37,341 bases of DNA, from positions 1 to 37,341 of the forward strand of contig CALLAE010000024.1 of assembly GCA_938002665.1 (NCBI GenBank), given 5' to 3'. Positions within the stretch are counted from its first letter, which is position 1, and each line of letters starts with the position of its first letter. Source of the DNA: an uncultured Saprospiraceae bacterium. GTDB lineage: Bacteria; Bacteroidota; Bacteroidia; Chitinophagales; Saprospiraceae. A program made the translations under genes and the position numbers. This document shows, one piece after another, positions 6,848-17,291 of the stretch. The notes under the pieces were generated by a model. It did not search any database. It was not told the DNA's origin and was given only the letters and a program-made list of their open reading frames with translations.

Positions 6848-9169
6848 ATGAAATCATATATAAAGTCTATTAGTGTTTCTATTCTGACATTGAGTGCAGT
6901 CCTATCTCATGCCCAGGTTACTTTTAGCGCAAAGGATTTTACTGATGGCCTCTTCTATATAACTCAGAATTGTGCAGTAGACATGAATGGTGATATGAAG
7001 GATGACATAGTAGGTCTAGCCCCTAATGCTCTGTACATTTCTTATCAAGAAGAGGATGGTACCTTCTCTAACAAAAGCTTCAGAACCGAGTTTGCGACTG
7101 CAGCTGATTGGAGTATTTGTGCTGGTGATATAGATGGAAATGGCTTTAACGATTTGCTGATCGGTGGAAAAGATAAAGTGTCTTTTATATACGCTAATGA
7201 AAATGGTTCTGCCTATACAGAGGTGGAAGAAACTGAATACATTTTTTCTCAAAGAACGACTTTTGCTGACATAGATAATGATGGAAATCTGGATGCGTTT
7301 ATCTGTCATGATGAAGATGAAAACCACCCATACAGAAATGATGGAGCTGGGAATCTAACCTTGGATAGAGAATTATTAAAAACGCCTGAGAATGTGCCAG
7401 GCAATTATATGGCAAGCTGGGTGGATATAGATAATGACGGAGACACAGATATGTATCTTACTAAATGTGTTGCTCAGGCTCAGAGCGGAGATTCCGCAAG
7501 AACTAATCTTCTATATATTAATGATGGTACAGGAAATTATACAGAGAATGGTGCTGCTGCTAACCTGGACGATAATGACCAATCTTGGGTATCTATTTTT
7601 GAAGATTTTGATAATGATCAAGATTTTGATCTTGTGATTCTTAATCACGAACAAGCCAATAAACTAATGAGAAATAATGGGGATGGCAGCTTTACAGATG
7701 TTATAACTGGGTCAGGCTTTGATGCAAGTCTGATAGGATCATACGAAGGTCTTGCCGCCGATTTTGATAATGATGGTAATATGGATTTTATTACTGATAT
7801 TCCACAGACGATTCATTATGGTAATGGTGACCTCACTTTCAGAAGAGTAGATGTTGTTGCTCCAGCTGGAGCATTAGGTGATTTTAATTCTGATGGCTTT
7901 ATGGATATACTTTATGGTAGGAATATCTTCGAAAATGATGCTAATGGAAATAATTGGTTAAGAGTCAATACTGTAGGTACTGAAAGCAATAGAAATGGTC
8001 TTATGGCACGTGTGGAGCTTTATGGACAATGGGGAGTTCAGACCCGAGAAGTCAGAGCTAGTCAGTCTTGGAGTCCTATGAGTACTCTAGGCATTCATTT
8101 CGGTATCGGGCAGGCAACTAGTATAGATTCTGTAGTGGTAAAATGGCCATCAGGAATCAAAACAGTGACACTAAATCCAGCTATCAATCAATCTTTAGTG
8201 ATGAGCGAAGCTGATTGTGCTTTTAAGATAGAACAATTACACATAGATGGTGAGCTAAAGTTGTGTCCAGGAGAATTTGTTACGCTTTCTGCTCCTGATG
8301 GATATCAAGATTTTCTATGGTCTACTGGAGATACGGGACCGACACTACAAGTATCTGAGACTGGTATTTATAATGTTTCGCTTACCGCTACAGATGGATG
8401 TCAGGTGTTTTCCAAGAATGTGACTGTTTCAGCTTTAGAAGATGAATCATCTATCTATACTCCATTCGGATCTGAATTTTGTCCTGGAAATGAGGCAACC
8501 TTAGAGGTAGAGTCAGCCTATGATATCGTGTGGAACACAGGTAGCACAGAAAAGGTGCTCTATACTTTTGAAGAAGGCGATTACTATGCAACAATAGAAA
8601 ACGATTGTGGAGTGCAAGTCTATACTGATACGATTACTATTTCTGCCTTTGATGCAGTGCCACCAGTAGTAGAAGATGTGTATGTGACTAATCCAGATAC
8701 AAACTTAGTCGTACTACAAGTAGATGGTGCTGTGGTAATATGGTGGACAGAAGAGGATGGAGGCGATTTGCTTTTTGTAGGCAATGATTATTTTATATCG
8801 GACTTTTCTATGGATCAGACCTTCTGGGTACAACAGATACACTTTATGGATAATGGCACAGAATGCTATTCGCCTCGTGTACCTATTTCTGTCTTGATAA
8901 CTTCAGAGACTTCTGATTTAGAGCAAGAATTAGACTTGCGGATATTTCCTAACCCTGCTACTGAAATCTTGTCGGTCTCATTAAATTCTATAGAAAACAT
9001 AGAACGGATGCAATTGTTAGATATGAATGGTAGATCAGTCATAGACAGAAAGGATAATTTTTCTTTGACCAGTAAGTTATCCATAGGCGATCTGCAAGCA
9101 GGAATCTATGTGCTACAGATTAGTATAGAAGATAATGTTATCTCTAAAAAAGTCGTAATAACAGAATAA
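6848..9169 (+). CDS. FG-GAP/VCBS repeat and ASPIC/UnbV protein, T9SS type A
   Basis: A 773-residue secreted protein. A signal peptide (residues 1-23, ending SHAQ) precedes at least seven calcium-loop motifs of the FG-GAP beta-propeller type: DMNGDMKDD (45), DIDGNGFND (94), DIDNDGNLD (141), DIDNDGDTD (193), DFDNDQDFD (253), DFDNDGNMD (305) and DFNSDGFMD (345). Residues about 369-455 form an ASPIC/UnbV domain (NNWLRV...NRNGLMARVEL...HFGIG...SVVVKWPSG). Ig/PKD-like cysteine-bearing segments follow (about 460-600), then a type A sorting domain (IFPNPATEILSV to the end). The propeller plus UnbV combination resembles CRTAC1-type extracellular calcium-binding proteins. Substrate is unknown. It ends in TAA TAG, 15 bases from the convergent carB. 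Confidence 0.9.
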   Translation: MKSYIKSISVSILTLSAVLSHAQVTFSAKDFTDGLFYITQNCAVDMNGDMKDDIVGLAPNALYISYQEEDGTFSNKSFRTEFATAADWSICAGDIDGNGFNDLLIGGKDKVSFIYANENGSAYTEVEETEYIFSQRTTFADIDNDGNLDAFICHDEDENHPYRNDGAGNLTLDRELLKTPENVPGNYMASWVDIDNDGDTDMYLTKCVAQAQSGDSARTNLLYINDGTGNYTENGAAANLDDNDQSWVSIFEDFDNDQDFDLVILNHEQANKLMRNNGDGSFTDVITGSGFDASLIGSYEGLAADFDNDGNMDFITDIPQTIHYGNGDLTFRRVDVVAPAGALGDFNSDGFMDILYGRNIFENDANGNNWLRVNTVGTESNRNGLMARVELYGQWGVQTREVRASQSWSPMSTLGIHFGIGQATSIDSVVVKWPSGIKTVTLNPAINQSLVMSEADCAFKIEQLHIDGELKLCPGEFVTLSAPDGYQDFLWSTGDTGPTLQVSETGIYNVSLTATDGCQVFSKNVTVSALEDESSIYTPFGSEFCPGNEATLEVESAYDIVWNTGSTEKVLYTFEEGDYYATIENDCGVQVYTDTITISAFDAVPPVVEDVYVTNPDTNLVVLQVDGAVVIWWTEEDGGDLLFVGNDYFISDFSMDQTFWVQQIHFMDNGTECYSPRVPISVLITSETSDLEQELDLRIFPNPATEILSVSLNSIENIERMQLLDMNGRSVIDRKDNFSLTSKLSIGDLQAGIYVLQISIEDNVISKKVVITE

Positions 9170-9184
9170 TAGTTTCGCTGGCTG

Positions 9185-12001
9185 TTATCTGCTGAGATAC
9201 ATACTTCTTTCTCTATCAAGTTTCTTGAAGAATGGATCTTGTAGGTCCTTGATAAATCTGATGGCCTCACCTGTAGATTTCATCTCAGGTCCTAGCTGCT
9301 TATCCACATTAGGAAATTTGCTGAAAGAGAAGACAGGTACCTTGATAGCGTAACCCTCCAGTTTCTTTTCAACGTCAAAGTCTTTCAGCTTTTTATGTCC
9401 TAACATCACATGGGTAGCGATTTTCAGGAAAGGCACTTGATAAGCTTTTGCTATAAAAGGAGTGGTTCTAGATGCTCGCGGATTAGCCTCTATAACGTAG
9501 ACGACTTCGTCTTTGATAGCATACTGGATATTGATAAGTCCTTTGGTATTTAGTGCCTTAGCCAGTTTTATGGTGATATCTCTCATCTGCTGTACGACAT
9601 TATCAGACAGAGAGTATGTGGGTAGCACAGCGGAGCTGTCGCCAGAGTGGATTCCAGCTGGCTCTATGTGTTCCATGATACCCATGATAAGCACATCATC
9701 CCCATCGCAGATAGCATCTACCTCAGCTTCCTTTGCTCTTTCGAGAAACTGATCTATCAGCACTTTATTATCAGGCATATGCTTGAATATGCTCAGCACA
9801 TGGCGCTCTAGCTCTTCATCATTCAGCACTATTCTCATACGCTGCCCACCCAGTACATAGGAAGGTCTTACCAGTACAGGATAAGTAACCTCATTAGCTA
9901 TTTCTATGGCCTTATCTATATCATTTCCTACACCGTATCTAGGGTAAGGAATATCTAGTTCCTTGAGTAAGTCAGAAAAACGACCTCTATCCTCTGCCAG
10001 GTCCATACTCTCATAGTCTGTTCCTATAATGTTATATCCTGCGTTCTTGATTTTTTCAGCGAGCTTAAGGGCCGTCTGCCCACCTAGTTGTATGATAACG
10101 CCTTCTGGCTTTTCCAGTTCTAAGATTTCCAGTAGATGCTCCCAGTAGATAGGCTCGAAGTAAAGCTTATCCGCAATATCAAAGTCCGTAGAAACAGTCT
10201 CCGGATTACAGTTGATCATGATAGATTCGTAACCAGCTTCTTTGATAGCAAGGACACCATGTACACAACAATAGTCAAACTCTATGCCTTGCCCTATTCT
10301 ATTAGGACCCGAGCCCAGGACGACTATTTTCTTTTTATCAGATGGGATACTTTCGTTTTCACTGTCAAAGGTAGAATAGAAGTAAGGTGTCTTAGCCTCA
10401 AACTCTGCTGCACAAGTATCCACCATCTTATAGGTTCTGATTATGCCCAGCTTCTTTCTGTACTTGGTAATGTCTTCTTCATCTATACGCATCAGCCAGG
10501 CTATCTGCGCATCAGAGTAGCCATTCACTTTCAGCTTTCTTAGGAAGGCTTCGGGAATATCATCTGGGATATTATAACGGCCCAGCTCATTCTCCATATC
10601 TACCAGACTCTTGATCTGCTTAAGATACCAAGGATCGATACGGGTCAGTTTGTGCACAGACTTGATGGGCACTCCTAGTCGCAAGGCATCTTTGACACGG
10701 TATATTCTATCATCACTTACTTTTTCGAGTCTCTCTAAGATGTCCTCAGTCTTTATCCACTCTTTTTTATCTGCACCTAGGCCTGCTCTATTATTCTCTT
10801 GTGACTGACAGGCTTTTTGCAGAGCTTCTAGAAAGGTTCTACCTATAGCCATCACTTCACCTACAGATTTCATCTGAAGACCTAGCGTATGATCAGAGCC
10901 ATAGAACTTATCAAAGTTCCATCTTGGCATTTTTACAATGACATAATCAAGTGTGGGCTCAAAGTAGGCAGAGGTTGTTTTAGTAATCTGATTTTTTAGC
11001 TCATCTAAGTTATATCCTACAGCTAGCTTGGCAGCAATTTTGGCTATGGGGTAGCCAGTCGCTTTACTCGCTAAGGCAGATGATCTAGATACCCTAGGAT
11101 TGATCTCTATACAGATAAGATCTTCAGTTTCAGGATTAATGGCAAATTGTACATTACAGCCACCTGCAAAATTCCCCATAGACCTCATGAGTAAAATGGC
11201 TTCATTTCTCATTTTCTGATAAGCCGTATCGCTTAGAGTCATAGCTGGTGCTACAGTAATACTATCTCCTGTATGGATACCCATAGGATCTAGATTTTCT
11301 ACTGTACATATAATGACGACATTGTTATTAGAATCCCTGAGTAACTCTAGTTCATATTCTTTCCATCCCAGTACCGCTTGGTCTATCATCACCTCATGAG
11401 AAGGGGAGGCATTGAGCCCTCTTCTCAGTGCAGCATCATAGTCTTCTTCGTTCATCACAAATCCCCCTCCTGTTCCACCTAGTGTAAACGAGGGTCTGAT
11501 TACGAGCGGAAATCCGATTTCTTGAGCTGCTGCTTTACCCTCTAGAAAAGAGTTAGCGATTCTCGATGGGGCATGAGACATGCCTAGACTGATGACATGC
11601 TCTTTGAACCGTTCTCTATTTTCTGCGAGATCGATAGCTTCGAGATCTACACCGATCAATTTTACCTTGTATTTATCCCACAATCCATGATTACCTGCTT
11701 CTATGGCTAGATTCAGTGCAGTCTGCCCGCCCATTGTTGCTAATACGGCATCTATTTTTCTTTCCTTGAGGATAGTCTCTAGACTGCTTACCTCTAGGGG
11801 CATAAGATATATATGATCCGCAGTTACGGGATCTGTCATGATGGTGGCAGGATTGGAATTTATCAGGCTGACTTCTATCCCTTCTTCCCTGAGAGAACGA
11901 GAGGCTTGTGTTCCAGAATAATCAAATTCACATGCTTGTCCTATTACGATGGGTCCACTACCTATGATGAGTACGGACTTAATAGACTGGTCTAAAGGCA
12001 T
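9185..12001 (-). CDS. carB: Carbamoyl-phosphate synthase large subunit, short form
   Basis: CarB uses ammonia from the small subunit, bicarbonate and two ATP to make carbamoyl phosphate for pyrimidines and arginine. The 938 residues contain both ATP-grasp halves: GSGPIVIGQACEFDYSGTQA and NPATIMTDP near the N-terminus, GGQTALNL, EINPRVSRSSALASKATGYP; then GSGPNRIGQGIEFDYCC, GGQTALKLAEK and EANPRASRTTPFIAKA in the second half. The chain stops soon after GPEMKSTGEA. The C-terminal MGS-like allosteric domain of about 135 residues found in E. coli CarB (1073 residues) is absent. Relatives in Flavobacteriia that I recall end at the same point, so this is probably the normal lineage form. carA is not in the window. 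The ATG at 12001 follows a good -7 element. Confidence 0.97.
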   Translation of the reverse strand: MPLDQSIKSVLIIGSGPIVIGQACEFDYSGTQASRSLREEGIEVSLINSNPATIMTDPVTADHIYLMPLEVSSLETILKERKIDAVLATMGGQTALNLAIEAGNHGLWDKYKVKLIGVDLEAIDLAENRERFKEHVISLGMSHAPSRIANSFLEGKAAAQEIGFPLVIRPSFTLGGTGGGFVMNEEDYDAALRRGLNASPSHEVMIDQAVLGWKEYELELLRDSNNNVVIICTVENLDPMGIHTGDSITVAPAMTLSDTAYQKMRNEAILLMRSMGNFAGGCNVQFAINPETEDLICIEINPRVSRSSALASKATGYPIAKIAAKLAVGYNLDELKNQITKTTSAYFEPTLDYVIVKMPRWNFDKFYGSDHTLGLQMKSVGEVMAIGRTFLEALQKACQSQENNRAGLGADKKEWIKTEDILERLEKVSDDRIYRVKDALRLGVPIKSVHKLTRIDPWYLKQIKSLVDMENELGRYNIPDDIPEAFLRKLKVNGYSDAQIAWLMRIDEEDITKYRKKLGIIRTYKMVDTCAAEFEAKTPYFYSTFDSENESIPSDKKKIVVLGSGPNRIGQGIEFDYCCVHGVLAIKEAGYESIMINCNPETVSTDFDIADKLYFEPIYWEHLLEILELEKPEGVIIQLGGQTALKLAEKIKNAGYNIIGTDYESMDLAEDRGRFSDLLKELDIPYPRYGVGNDIDKAIEIANEVTYPVLVRPSYVLGGQRMRIVLNDEELERHVLSIFKHMPDNKVLIDQFLERAKEAEVDAICDGDDVLIMGIMEHIEPAGIHSGDSSAVLPTYSLSDNVVQQMRDITIKLAKALNTKGLINIQYAIKDEVVYVIEANPRASRTTPFIAKAYQVPFLKIATHVMLGHKKLKDFDVEKKLEGYAIKVPVFSFSKFPNVDKQLGPEMKSTGEAIRFIKDLQDPFFKKLDRERSMYLSR

Positions 12002-12030
12002 ACGGAGGTTCGTCTTTTTTTAACTGACGA

Positions 12031-12038
12031 CAAATATA
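12031..12038 (-). promoter_or_regulatory. Candidate carB -7 element (TATATTTG on the minus strand)
   Basis: An exact TAnnTTTG match lies 30 bases upstream of the carB ATG, in the 119-base gap after the giant HYR-like gene. No clear -33 TTTG is present. It suggests carB has its own promoter and does not depend on read-through. Confidence 0.45.
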
Positions 12039-12120
12039 ATTTAATTGCCTAAAGTCCTATATATTATCGCAGGTGCTAATATATTATGTGGAAAACTCTG
12101 TTAGTAAGTACAACCAGATT

Positions 12121-15100
12121 CTACTCCAGCAACGTGATAGTACCTATTTTTTCAAAGCTATTTCCGAAGATATCATCATAGATCAGAACGTAAGTATAGA
12201 CTCCCTGTACGTGATTCCCATGTTGATTTCTACCATTCCATCCTTGTTCCATGTTCGGATCAAAGTTAGAGTTGCTGTACATGAGATCACCCCATCTACT
12301 GTATATCTCTAAGGAGGTAATGTTTTCTATGCCAATGTTAGTTCTCACAGCAAAGAATCCATTATCACCAGAAAGACTGGGACTAAAGGTAGTAGGTATA
12401 TAAATCTGTGCATTAGGAATAAACTCTATGTAAGAACTACAGTCACCGGTATTTCCGCAATCATCTATGATGGTAAAGGTTATTTCTTCACGTATGATTT
12501 CAGTACATTCAAAATCAAATTCTTCTATTGTAGGTGATGTTTCAACTATCCAAGAATCTTGAGAATTAGGAATGAAATCGATAAGAAAGTCTTGTACTTC
12601 ATTTTGAGAACGCGGCTCATTACATTTTACTCGCAAAGGCTCTGGACACATTATTGATACCTCCAATCTATTAATAAAAGCAATATTAGCTTGGCAAGAA
12701 TTATTCTCATTGTCACATTCATCTATGGCCGTAAAGGTTACAAGTGTATCACTGCCACAATCAAAGGCTTCTAGCTGTAGTGTATAATCATCAGAGGTGC
12801 TTGTCGTATTACAGGCATCTTCAGCTGAGAACCTATTTCTCCAGTCTAAGATTTGAGTATCTAGATCAGGAGCTGCGATATCAAGTACGATATCTGATGG
12901 GCAAAGAGTAATTATAGGACTTACAGTATCCTTTTGTACGATCAGCCTTGTGCAGGTAGTGTCTACACCACAGTTATCTGCTAGGGTAAATATGACTTCG
13001 GTCGAGGACTCACAGTCATTTGTAAAATCTACAGATGAGAAATTATTATCAGGATCTATTGATAAGCCATTGTTGTCTATACCAGTATAGGTCTCTAACC
13101 AATTGAGTATTTTTTCATCATTGCCAGATTCGCCACACTGAAGATTAAGATCTCCTGTGCAACTTATTACAGGGGCTGCTTTATTTATCGTTATGATAGC
13201 TTCACATGTATCTCTAAGGCCACAGGCATCTTCTGCATAAAACTCTACTGACATCACTTCATCTGCATTACATAGAATGTTAGGCACTATGACACCATTC
13301 TGTATGCTAGGGATGGCATTGGAACAATTATCAGTAGGCACATAACTGTCTATCCAATCTTGCATTTTTTGTGTACCATCAGGATCAGTAGAATTTATGG
13401 TAATAGAAGGTGGACATAAGGCAAGAGGTGGAGTAAGATCTTGTATAATTACTGTAGCGGTACAGGTATCTTCTATACTACAGTTATCAGTAACTGTAAA
13501 AAGTATAGGAAACTCTCCATCACAGTTTACGGCAAGTACCTCTGCTATATCAAAAACAAATTCAGGATCTAAAGGATTATTATCTGCATCAGAACCCGTC
13601 ACTTGGTCTAGCCAGTTATTAATATCATCACTTATATTAGGGTCACCGCACTCCACTATCTGATTTCCAGGACATGATATAGTAGGGACCTTAATGGTTG
13701 TTACCGTCAGATTACTATTACAGATAGAAGAGTTTCCGCAGGCATCTAGTAAGGTAAATTGTACATCTATTGTCTCTGACTCTTCGCACGGAGCTAAGCT
13801 TGTAATAGGACTGTAATTACTTTGTTCCTGAACGAAAGCAGTACAATTGTCAGTGGCAGCAACACTATTAAGCCATTCAGCAACTTGTACTGTAAAGTCA
13901 GCATCTTCTAATACAAAGGTCGTATCAGCAGGACAAATAGGATCTGGCATTGTTGTATCATCTATGGTAAGGGTTAGCCCACAAGACTGAGAGTTACCGC
14001 AAAGGTCTACCAGTTCAAAGATTATAGGAATACTAGCGCCACATTCCGAGAGTCTAGGATCACTGAAGTCCAGGTCTGGTGAGGTGGCAAAGTTAGAGCC
14101 GAGGTTGTCCTCAGCAGAAACAAGTGCCATCCATTGTTTTATATCATCTTCAAAGGTCGGAGAGCCACATTCTGCTGTAAAGTTATCTGTTGCTGGATTA
14201 CAATTAATGAACGAGGTCTGTATATCGTTCTGGACACTGATAGAAGTTTGACAGTTAGTTATCCACCCACATTCATCAGTAAAGGTTAGCTCTAGGTTGT
14301 AGTCTGCAGGATCGCAATCAAAACCAGCAAGAAGATTATCATCAAAGTCCTCTGTCAACAAGACATCATTACAATCAGAGGTGTTTATTAAGCTTAAGTC
14401 TAACCAATTCAGGAATTTAGGAATTTTGACAGTATCACCTGCTAGAAGTAGAAGAGGGTCTATGTCTGCACAGTCTACTTGCGGAGCTGTGTTATCTGCC
14501 ACAAAGATAGTACCTGTACATTGTGATGGAGCACCACATTTGTCTTCTACAGAAAATAGCACTGGTATAGTCATGCTACAAGTATCAGTGAGCATTCCAC
14601 CAGGATAATCATTCAGGACTGAAGAACTAAGGTCTAGGCCACTGTTGTCCTCCGCAGTTACCTCTTGCAACCAGTTGTTAAGTAAATTTATATTATCAGG
14701 ATCTCCACATTCAAGGTTGAGGTTGCTAGTAGGACAAGCTAGGGATGGACCGCTAGTATCGATATCTATTAGGCCGACACAAGAATTACTCTGACCACAT
14801 TTATCTGTAACTATGAAGGTTATATTTATGGTCTGAGTACTTGTACAGAAATCTATATTTCCTGGATTATAATCATAGGAATAAAAAGGGTCTTCGCAAC
14901 CATTGTCTTCATAGGTGGACGACTCCAGCCAATTCTGAATATCACTGTCTATGGTAGTGCTATTAGATGCAACTGTGAGCCCAGTAGGGCACACAATGGT
15001 CGGTGAATAGGTGTCTCTGATCGTGACAGCTGACATGCAATCATTTGCTCTATTACAAGAAGCATCTTCTACGACAAATTGCACTATAGTCTCTGTCATA

Positions 15101-17232
15101 CAAGAAAATGTATCCAGTGTGGACAAGAGTAGATCATTAGTGGTGCCTAGGTCATCACCTAAGAAATTGGTGCCGACTGCAGAGGCCATCCAAGACTGAA
15201 TGGTGTCCATAATATTCCCTGATCCACATTCTAGTACTAATGGAGCAGGGCAAGAAATCTGTGGCTCTTTTTGGGTGACTAGGGTTAGGTTTGCTTCGCA
15301 ATTACTATCACTTCTATTGCCACAGCCATCCTGAGCCCAAAAGATAATTGGATTAGTTATCGTATCTCTTGTACAATCCCCGAAGAGGAAGCTATCATAA
15401 GCATTAGCAGCGGTGGCTGAGCAGTTATCCTGAGGAAATGCGGTTCCTAACCAAGCTGTCACCGCTTGGTCTACATCACCGTTTTGGTCATTGATAGTGA
15501 TATCGCTTGGACAAGTTATAGTAGGTGGAATATCATCTGCTACACTTAGTCTGGCTATTTGAGTTTTTTCTATTCCACAGAAATTCACAAACTTAAACTC
15601 TACTTCTATTACTTCATCACATTGAAGTAAGCGCATGTCAGTAACATCTAGGTCGTTCTCCACAGTAAAAGTAGTACCTAATGAGTTACCAGCAGTTGTA
15701 GTAGCCCAAGTCGAAATCGCTGGTACATTAATTGGGTTCTCACACTGAATCGTGGTATCGTTTGGAAAATTGTAAAACTGGTCTACTACATTATCCAGTA
15801 TAGTGAGGTTTCTTTCACAAGTTACTATGTTAGTTTCTATACATAGATCATCAGCAGTAAAAGTGACAACGGTATCTATTCTTCCACAATTAAAATTCAA
15901 GAGTCCCATATCAAAATCATGATAGGCTTGGAACTGAGGGTTACATACATCTATCGCACTAAAACCATCTAGCCATAAACCCACTGCCATAACTAGGTCA
16001 GGATCATCAGCATTAACAATAGTATCATTAGGACAATTAAGTATAACAGGATCTTGTGTATCATTTAGTTCTACTCTTCCTACTGCAACATCTGTCCTTC
16101 CACAGTTATCTAATGCAGTGAAGGTAATGTCAAAACCAGCATTGCAAAACGATGAAGAAAGTATAGAAAAATCAAAGTTATTACCGATCGCAGTTATAGA
16201 GTTTCCTAGATAGTCTATCGCTCTAGTTCTATCCAACCAATTATTAACAGTATCCAGATTAGTAGTATTACCACATTCCAAAAACAAAGTGTCTGGCACG
16301 TCTGTAATCATTGGTGGAGTCGTATTTTCTAGCTCCACAGTAAACTGACAACTGCTACTATTCTGAGGACAGCCTGCTTCCGCAAGCATAGTTATCACTA
16401 TGTCGGCAGGATCGCACTCAAATATCTTATCTGCAAGATCAGCAGGATCAAAATTATTCGACACAGTAGGTCTGTCGCATTCAAAAGCCAAATTGTAATC
16501 TTCTAAAGCATCATTGATCTTGGTTTCTAAGTCAGGATCACTTACATCTATGGGAGGCAGAATAGGACAAGTAATAACGGTAACAAAAGTGTCTGTAACC
16601 ACAAACTTTCCGAGATCCTTAGCTAATTCTCCACATTTTGAGAAACATGGACCAGAGAGGTTAATTTGTAAGTTTATAGATTGCGCACCACCGCAGCTAG
16701 TGGCTAAAATAGGATTAGAAGGAAGGTATTCAACGAATGCTGCTCCCTGGCAATTTAAATAATCAGTATACAATTCTGATACCACGTAGTCATTAAAAAT
16801 ATTCTCTACATCATCTTTACAGGTTATTGTACTATCAATAGCGCCTTTTAGAAAGTGGGGAGGTGCAATTTGTGTAAAAAATGTGTCAGTACACGTTTCG
16901 TTTACTCCTCCTAGCGAGGATCCCACATTGTAGGTTCTTAGAGTATAAAAGGTATCTTGACATGATTGAGGATGTACATCTCTATCTCTTGCTGTAACAT
17001 ATAGCTGTCCGCAATTTCCACTAGAGCTAACACCAAAACCTAAGCCTTCAAATAGGGGAATGTCTGCGCTGTTGTCAGTAGGGATACCTATAAATTCTGA
17101 TGGGATATCAGGAATCTCACAGGAGCACTCTACTGCAGGAGGTGTAGGCCTACAAGTTATATTGACTGTACACTGGCTTATAGCGTCATATACAGAGCAG
17201 AATAATAAGATAGATAGAATAAACAGTCTCAT
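12121..17232 (-). CDS. Giant HYR-like repeat surface protein, T9SS type B
   Basis: A 1703-residue protein with a signal peptide (residues 1-19) and a cysteine-rich N-terminal domain (about 21-200). Then follow 16 tandem units of about 87 residues (about 219-1610), and a type B C-terminal domain (IYIPTTFSPS, IYSRWGDLMY, QGVYTYVLIY, KIGTITLLE). Each unit resembles a hyalin/HYR-like beta-sandwich: a CP start, a central W(L/M/I), AxDN, then VxFxxxDxCG and C. Units alternate strictly between two types (see findings). Cysteines pair within units, so the array is probably a rigid rod outside the cell. No enzymatic motif was seen. It is likely an adhesin or filament, and a shorter paralogue lies immediately upstream. 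Confidence 0.9.
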   Translation of the reverse strand: MRLFILSILLFCSVYDAISQCTVNITCRPTPPAVECSCEIPDIPSEFIGIPTDNSADIPLFEGLGFGVSSSGNCGQLYVTARDRDVHPQSCQDTFYTLRTYNVGSSLGGVNETCTDTFFTQIAPPHFLKGAIDSTITCKDDVENIFNDYVVSELYTDYLNCQGAAFVEYLPSNPILATSCGGAQSINLQINLSGPCFSKCGELAKDLGKFVVTDTFVTVITCPILPPIDVSDPDLETKINDALEDYNLAFECDRPTVSNNFDPADLADKIFECDPADIVITMLAEAGCPQNSSSCQFTVELENTTPPMITDVPDTLFLECGNTTNLDTVNNWLDRTRAIDYLGNSITAIGNNFDFSILSSSFCNAGFDITFTALDNCGRTDVAVGRVELNDTQDPVILNCPNDTIVNADDPDLVMAVGLWLDGFSAIDVCNPQFQAYHDFDMGLLNFNCGRIDTVVTFTADDLCIETNIVTCERNLTILDNVVDQFYNFPNDTTIQCENPINVPAISTWATTTAGNSLGTTFTVENDLDVTDMRLLQCDEVIEVEFKFVNFCGIEKTQIARLSVADDIPPTITCPSDITINDQNGDVDQAVTAWLGTAFPQDNCSATAANAYDSFLFGDCTRDTITNPIIFWAQDGCGNRSDSNCEANLTLVTQKEPQISCPAPLVLECGSGNIMDTIQSWMASAVGTNFLGDDLGTTNDLLLSTLDTFSCMTETIVQFVVEDASCNRANDCMSAVTIRDTYSPTIVCPTGLTVASNSTTIDSDIQNWLESSTYEDNGCEDPFYSYDYNPGNIDFCTSTQTINITFIVTDKCGQSNSCVGLIDIDTSGPSLACPTSNLNLECGDPDNINLLNNWLQEVTAEDNSGLDLSSSVLNDYPGGMLTDTCSMTIPVLFSVEDKCGAPSQCTGTIFVADNTAPQVDCADIDPLLLLAGDTVKIPKFLNWLDLSLINTSDCNDVLLTEDFDDNLLAGFDCDPADYNLELTFTDECGWITNCQTSISVQNDIQTSFINCNPATDNFTAECGSPTFEDDIKQWMALVSAEDNLGSNFATSPDLDFSDPRLSECGASIPIIFELVDLCGNSQSCGLTLTIDDTTMPDPICPADTTFVLEDADFTVQVAEWLNSVAATDNCTAFVQEQSNYSPITSLAPCEESETIDVQFTLLDACGNSSICNSNLTVTTIKVPTISCPGNQIVECGDPNISDDINNWLDQVTGSDADNNPLDPEFVFDIAEVLAVNCDGEFPILFTVTDNCSIEDTCTATVIIQDLTPPLALCPPSITINSTDPDGTQKMQDWIDSYVPTDNCSNAIPSIQNGVIVPNILCNADEVMSVEFYAEDACGLRDTCEAIITINKAAPVISCTGDLNLQCGESGNDEKILNWLETYTGIDNNGLSIDPDNNFSSVDFTNDCESSTEVIFTLADNCGVDTTCTRLIVQKDTVSPIITLCPSDIVLDIAAPDLDTQILDWRNRFSAEDACNTTSTSDDYTLQLEAFDCGSDTLVTFTAIDECDNENNSCQANIAFINRLEVSIMCPEPLRVKCNEPRSQNEVQDFLIDFIPNSQDSWIVETSPTIEEFDFECTEIIREEITFTIIDDCGNTGDCSSYIEFIPNAQIYIPTTFSPSLSGDNGFFAVRTNIGIENITSLEIYSRWGDLMYSNSNFDPNMEQGWNGRNQHGNHVQGVYTYVLIYDDIFGNSFEKIGTITLLE
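12403..16578 (-). repeat. 16-unit alternating HYR-like protein repeat array
   Basis: Approximate bounds of the coding repeats in the giant gene. Eight units of type B (CPxDxxI..DPDxx..WLxxxxAxDNC) alternate with eight of type A (LxLECGxxx..NWLxxxxAxDNxGxxL), giving a higher-order period of about 172 residues. The units have diverged in DNA sequence, so this is an old array and not a recent expansion. Confidence 0.8.
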
Positions 17233-17291
17233 GTTGGATTATCTTAAAACATAGTTTATCAAGAAATCTAGAACAATAACTGAACCAATAA

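Noticed and set aside
10136-10543. Plus-strand 135-codon frame inside carB
   Set aside because: It lies antisense to conserved CarB sequence and shows no family features; a shadow of the real gene.
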